Shown here: positions 63,930 to 64,000 of the stretch, one piece after another
Numbering within the stretch: position 1 is the stretch's first letter
How the letters are laid out: every line of letters starts with the position of its first letter
Assembly (NCBI GenBank): GCA_002347095.1
Contig: DDWZ01000028.1
Span: 130,163-194,162, forward strand
Length of the DNA: 64,000 nt
DNA from: Desulfobulbaceae bacterium UBA2273
Lineage (GTDB): Bacteria > Desulfobacterota > Desulfobulbia > Desulfobulbales > Desulfurivibrionaceae
Direction of reading: 5' to 3'
The notes under the pieces: generated by a model
Database searches by the model: none
What the model saw: only the letters and a program-made list of their open reading frames with translations
Told to the model about the DNA's origin: nothing
Program-made: the position numbers and the translations under genes

Positions 63930-64000
63930 CGCACCCCCTGGTTGATTGCCGGCGGTCTGCCGTCATCCTCTTTCCCTAGCAGGCTGTTGAAAAACTCATC

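Noticed and set aside
63976..64000. GGCTGTTGAAAAACTC at the right edge, like some insertion-sequence ends
   Set aside because: Only one end is in the window and there is no transposase; it cannot be supported.

Overview
The window reads as chromosome of a Gram-negative, probably anaerobic member of the Desulfobacterota (former Deltaproteobacteria, perhaps Desulfobulbales-like). This rests on gene content: a TRAP transporter with a TatT lipoprotein, a BCAM0308-type protein, CxxC-headed pentapeptide repeats, long PstC/PstA permeases, and many hybrid and NtrB-like kinases. The taxonomic call is inference. No rRNA, tRNA, CRISPR array or intact insertion sequence was seen.

Layout. 1-28 kb is mostly housekeeping and signalling: a partial phospholipase D-like gene, a hybrid kinase / kinase / response regulator set followed by a small heat-shock protein, a secreted pentapeptide-repeat protein, metF, an FKBP isomerase, a tatT-dctP-dctQ-dctM TRAP operon, a tandem DUF1566 protein, pcm, a LuxR-type regulator, a VWA/OmpA protein, a PhoU-like/Pit phosphate uptake pair, a solitary DUF3578-HNH nuclease, a Mut7-C protein and adenine deaminase.

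28-59 kb is a phosphorus-acquisition region: pstSCAB-phoU-phoB with a divergent outer-membrane porin; a complete C-P lyase operon (phnF, phnDCEE, phnGHIJKLM, phnN, phnP and a DMT exporter); a small Cys-rich ORF, chemoreceptor, EAL-CBS-GGDEF protein and receiver; and ptxABCD, whose last gene has the catalytic residues of NAD-dependent phosphite dehydrogenase. The last 5 kb carries a membrane-lipid cluster: an Lgt-like protein, a phosphatidylserine decarboxylase-like enzyme and an 800-residue protein of unknown function.

The main result is regulatory. Six promoters here (pstS, porin, phnF, phnD, the chemoreceptor set, ptxA) carry three or four 7-bp repeats of the YTAAYNN kind on an 11-bp period. 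In five of them the array is followed by exactly 8 bp and a -10-like hexamer. This is the architecture of PhoB PHO boxes, and phoB lies in the window. It ties inorganic phosphate, phosphonate and phosphite uptake to a chemotaxis/c-di-GMP module. The phnD promoter also carries a perfect palindrome suited to PhnF, so it appears to have dual control.

The region also shows rearrangement. The pstS promoter is duplicated in front of phnF, the post-porin terminator is duplicated in front of the chemoreceptor module, and a truncated chemoreceptor start remains at the far side of the phn block. Three copies of a roughly 105-bp hairpin element with compensatory base changes sit in gene gaps, two of them inside the pst-pho operon.
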